64,000 nucleotides of DNA from Dactylorhiza incarnata (lineage: Eukaryota; Streptophyta; Magnoliopsida; Asparagales; Orchidaceae), in the NCBI GenBank assembly GCA_033032865.1, contig JAWHQI010000734.1, forward strand, positions 186,001 to 250,000, given 5' to 3'. A program made the translations under genes and the position numbers. This document shows positions 60,832 through 64,000 of the stretch, in pieces. Under the pieces are notes generated by a model. The model was not told the DNA's origin and made no database searches. It saw nothing but the letters and a program-made list of their open reading frames with translations. How positions within the stretch are numbered: the first letter of the stretch is position 1; every line of letters begins with the position of its first letter.

Positions 60832-63800
60832 GCTCAGAGCTCTTTCCAAAAAGGTGTTGTGCGCAAAAATCGGACAACCAGATCAAAAGATATGGTTGTT
60901 ACAGTTTATGTGTCAAGAGGAGCCCTCGTCACCATTGCAACCCCCATGTATATTGACCACTAAAATGAGCTGGAAGGGTTTATAATTGTGCTCCATTGGA
61001 TGTATGCCTCTGAGCATATTCCGAAAAGGTGATGTGGGCAAAAATCAAACATACAAATCAAAAGTTATGCCTGTTGGAAGGTTTAGGTGTCATTTGGAGC
61101 GAAATTTCACATTACCGCTGCAACGCTCTAAATATTCATGAACTGGAATGGGTAAAACATGTGCTCCAATGAATGTAGTGCTACGAGGTCATTTCGAAAA
61201 GGTGTTGTGTGGTAAAATCAGGCAACCAGATCAAAAGTTGTTGCGGTTTAAAGTTTAAGCGTCATTTGGAGCTAAATATCTCATTTTTCACTACAACCCA
61301 CTATAGATCAACTACAAACGAACTGGAATGGGTAAAACTTGTTGTCCATTGGATGTAGGGCTCCGATCTCATTCCAAAAGGCGTTGTGGGCAAAAATCAG
61401 ACAACCGGATCAAAAGCTATGGGTGTTTGAAGTTTAGGTGCCAATTGGAGTAAAATCCCTCATTTCAACTGCAATCCACTATACGTCGACCACCAAATGA
61501 ACTTGATCAAGTAAATCCTATTCCCCTTGGGATGTATGGCTCTTAGCTCTTTCCGAAAAGGTGTTTTGTGCAAAATCCGGACATCCAGATTTAAAGTTAT
61601 AGCTGTTTGAAGTTTAGGTGTCAGTTGGAGCTAAATCACACATTACCACTTCAACTCAATGCATATCGACCGCTAAACGAACTACATTGGGTAAAACTCG
61701 CTCTCCATTGAATGTAGGGCTCAGAGCTCATTTCGAAGAGGTGTTGTGGGCAAAAATCACACAACCTGATCAAAAGTTATGGCTGTTTGAAGTTTAGGTG
61801 TCATTTGGAGCTATATTGTACATTAACAGTGCAACCCGCTCAATATAAACACCTAAATGAACTGTAATGGTAAAACTTGTGCTTCAATGATTGTAGGAAT
61901 CCGATCTCATTCCTAAATGGTGTTGTGGGGGATAAAATCAGACAACCGGATCAAAAGTTGTTGCTGTTTAAAGTTTGAGTGTCATTTGGAGCTAAATCTC
62001 TCACTTTTACTACAAACCGCATCTAAAATTCTTTCATTTTGAAATGTATGTGTCATATGGAGCTAAATCTCGCATTAACACTACAACCCACTGTATATCG
62101 ACCTCTAAACGACCTTGAATGGGTTAAATTCGTTCTCCATTGGATTTTGGGCTCCGATCTCATTACGAAAAGGTATTGGGCGAAAATCGGACAACCAGAT
62201 AAAATATATGTATCTTTAAAGTTTAGGTCTCCTTTCGAGCTAAATACCTTATTACAAACCCGCTGTATATTTACCACTAAACAAACTGGATGGGTAAAAT
62301 TTGCTTTCCATTGGATGTAGGGCTCGGAGCTCTTTCCAAAAAGATGTTGTGCGCAAAAATCGGACAACCAGATCAAAAGATATGGCTGTTACAGTTTATG
62401 TGTCAAGAGGATCCCTCGTCACCATTGCAACCCCCATGTATATTGACCACTAAAATGAGCTGGAAAGGTTTATAATTGTGCTCCATTGGATGTATGCCTC
62501 CGAGCATATTCCGAAAAGGTGATGTGGGCAAAAATCAAACATACAAATCAAAAGTTATGCCTGTTGGAAGGTTTAGGTGTCATTTGGAGCGAAATTTCAC
62601 ATTACCGCTGCAACGCTCTTAATATTCATGAACTGGAATGGGTAAAACATGTGCTCCAATGAATGTAGTGCTACGAGCTCATTTCGAAAAGGTGTTGTGT
62701 GGTAAAATCAGGCAACCAGATCAAAAGTTGTTGCGGTTTAAAGTTTAAGCGTCATTTGGAGCTAAATCTCTCATTTTTCACAACCCACTATAGATCAACT
62801 ACAAACGAACTGGAATGGGTAAAACTTGTTGTCCATTGGATGTAGGGCTCCGATCTCATTCCAAAAGGCGTTGTGGGCAAAAATCAGACAACCGGATCAA
62901 AAGCTATGGGTGTTTGAAGTTTAGGTGCCAATTGGAGTAAAATCCCTCATTTCAACTGCAATCCACTATACGTCGACCACCAAATGAACTTGATTGAGTA
63001 AATCCTATTCCCCTTGGGATGTATGGCTCTTAGCTCTTTCCGAAAAGGTGTTTTGTGCAAAATCCGGACATCCGGATTTAAAGTTATAGCTGTTTGAAGT
63101 TTAGGTGTCAGTTGGAGCTAAATCACACATTACCACTTCAACTCAATGCATATCGACCGCTAAACGAACTACATTGGGTAAAACTCGCTCTCCATTGAAT
63201 GTAGGGCTTAGAGCTCATTTCGAAGAGGTGTTGTGGGCAAAAATCACACAACCTGATCAAAAGTTATGGTTGTTTGAAGTTTAGGTGTCATTTGGAGCTA
63301 CATTTTGCATTAACAGTGCAACCTGCTCAATATAAACACCTAAATGACCTGTAATGGTAAAACTTGTGCTTCAATGATTGTTGGGCTCCGATCTCATTCC
63401 TAAATGGTGTTGTGGGGATTAAATCAGACAACCGGATCAAAAGTTGTTGCTGTTTAAAGTTTGAGTGTCATTTGGAGCTAAATCTCTCACTTTTAGTACA
63501 AACCGCATCTAAAATTCTTTCATTTTGAAATGTATGTGTCATATGGAGCTAAATCTCGCATTAACACTACAACACACTGTATATCGACCTCTAACCGACC
63601 TTGAATGGGTTAAATTCGTTCTCCATTGGATTTTGGGCTCCGATTTCATTACGAAAAGGTATTGGGCGAAAATCGGACAACCAGATAAAAAATATGTATC
63701 TTTAAAGTTTAGGTCTCCTTTCGAGCTAAATACCTTATTACAAACCCGCTGTATATTAACCACTAAGCAAACTGGATGGGTAAAATTTGCTTTCCATTGG

Positions 63801-64000
63801 ATGTAGGGCTCGGAGCTCTTTCCAAAAAGGTGTTGTACGCAAAAATCGGACAACCAGATCAAAAGATATGGCTGTTACAGTTTATGTGTCAAGAGGATCC
63901 CTCGTCACCATTGCAACCCCCATGTATATTGACCACTAAAATGAGCTGGAAGGGTTTATAATTGTTCTCCATTGGATGTATGCCTCCGAGCATATTCCGA
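60827..64000. repeat. Satellite array, right block
   Basis: Monomers m3, m4, m5, m6, m7, m8, m1, m2 start near 60827, 61002, 61173, 61355, 61534, 61713, 61892 and 62147. The series then repeats from 62316 (period ~1,489) and again from ~63801 to the window end. The order is identical to the left block. Within the right block, matching monomers one period apart are much more alike than adjacent ones. No gene. Confidence 0.94.

Overview
The window reads as plant nuclear heterochromatin. It holds Ty3/gypsy LTR retrotransposons nested inside one another, plus a third or so made of satellite DNA and a retrotransposon inserted in that satellite. No host gene, tRNA, rRNA or bacterial-type operon was found. 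The polyproteins have the order gag - protease - reverse transcriptase - degenerate RNase H - second (archaeal-type) RNase H - integrase without chromodomain. That order is diagnostic of the plant Tat lineage. The conserved antisense genes between pol and the 3' LTR point to Retand/Grande-like members. The species cannot be named from this sequence; a flowering plant is likely.

Layout, using letters A to G for elements. 1-7841: element A, minus strand, the 5' LTR and gag-pol half of a young copy; its 3' part lies left of the window. A sits in the end of the pol gene of element C (plus strand; 7842-9887 and 23646-28905). C is split a second time by element B (plus strand, 9888-23645), which is complete: two 835-bp LTRs, target duplication GCTAG, an uninterrupted 1,872-residue gag-pol and two intron-containing antisense genes. 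C itself sits in the pol of D (plus strand, 28906-37925). D sits in the integrase region of E (minus strand, 37926-44050), and E sits in a satellite. The closing LTRs appear in the order A, C, D, E, as expected if E was the first to insert and A and B the latest; the damage in each coding region fits this order.

44051-64000: an array of ~174-180 bp satellite monomers arranged as an eight-monomer higher-order repeat of ~1.49 kb. It is interrupted by F (46393-51186), a doubly truncated minus-strand element fragment joined at microhomologies, and by G (52186-60826). G is complete and non-autonomous: it has gag but no pol, LTRs built on a 31-bp tandem repeat, and an interior filled with 42-bp and 81-bp hairpin-forming tandem repeats. 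With F and G removed the satellite reads through with monomer order preserved.

How the parts work together: the sense genes of A-F type elements supply capsid, protease, reverse transcriptase and integrase. The two antisense genes (here aORF1 and aORF2) have their own TATA boxes and introns, and probably encode nuclear proteins of unknown role. G shares with the autonomous elements the LTR tip, a hairpin pair downstream of the LTR TATA box, the sequence just after the 5' LTR and a bulged hairpin just before the 3' LTR. These are the signals expected if G is mobilised in trans by A/B-type elements. The most interesting material is the conserved antisense gene pair, the covarying hairpins, element G, and the use of the same satellite site (GTAGG) by both E and G.
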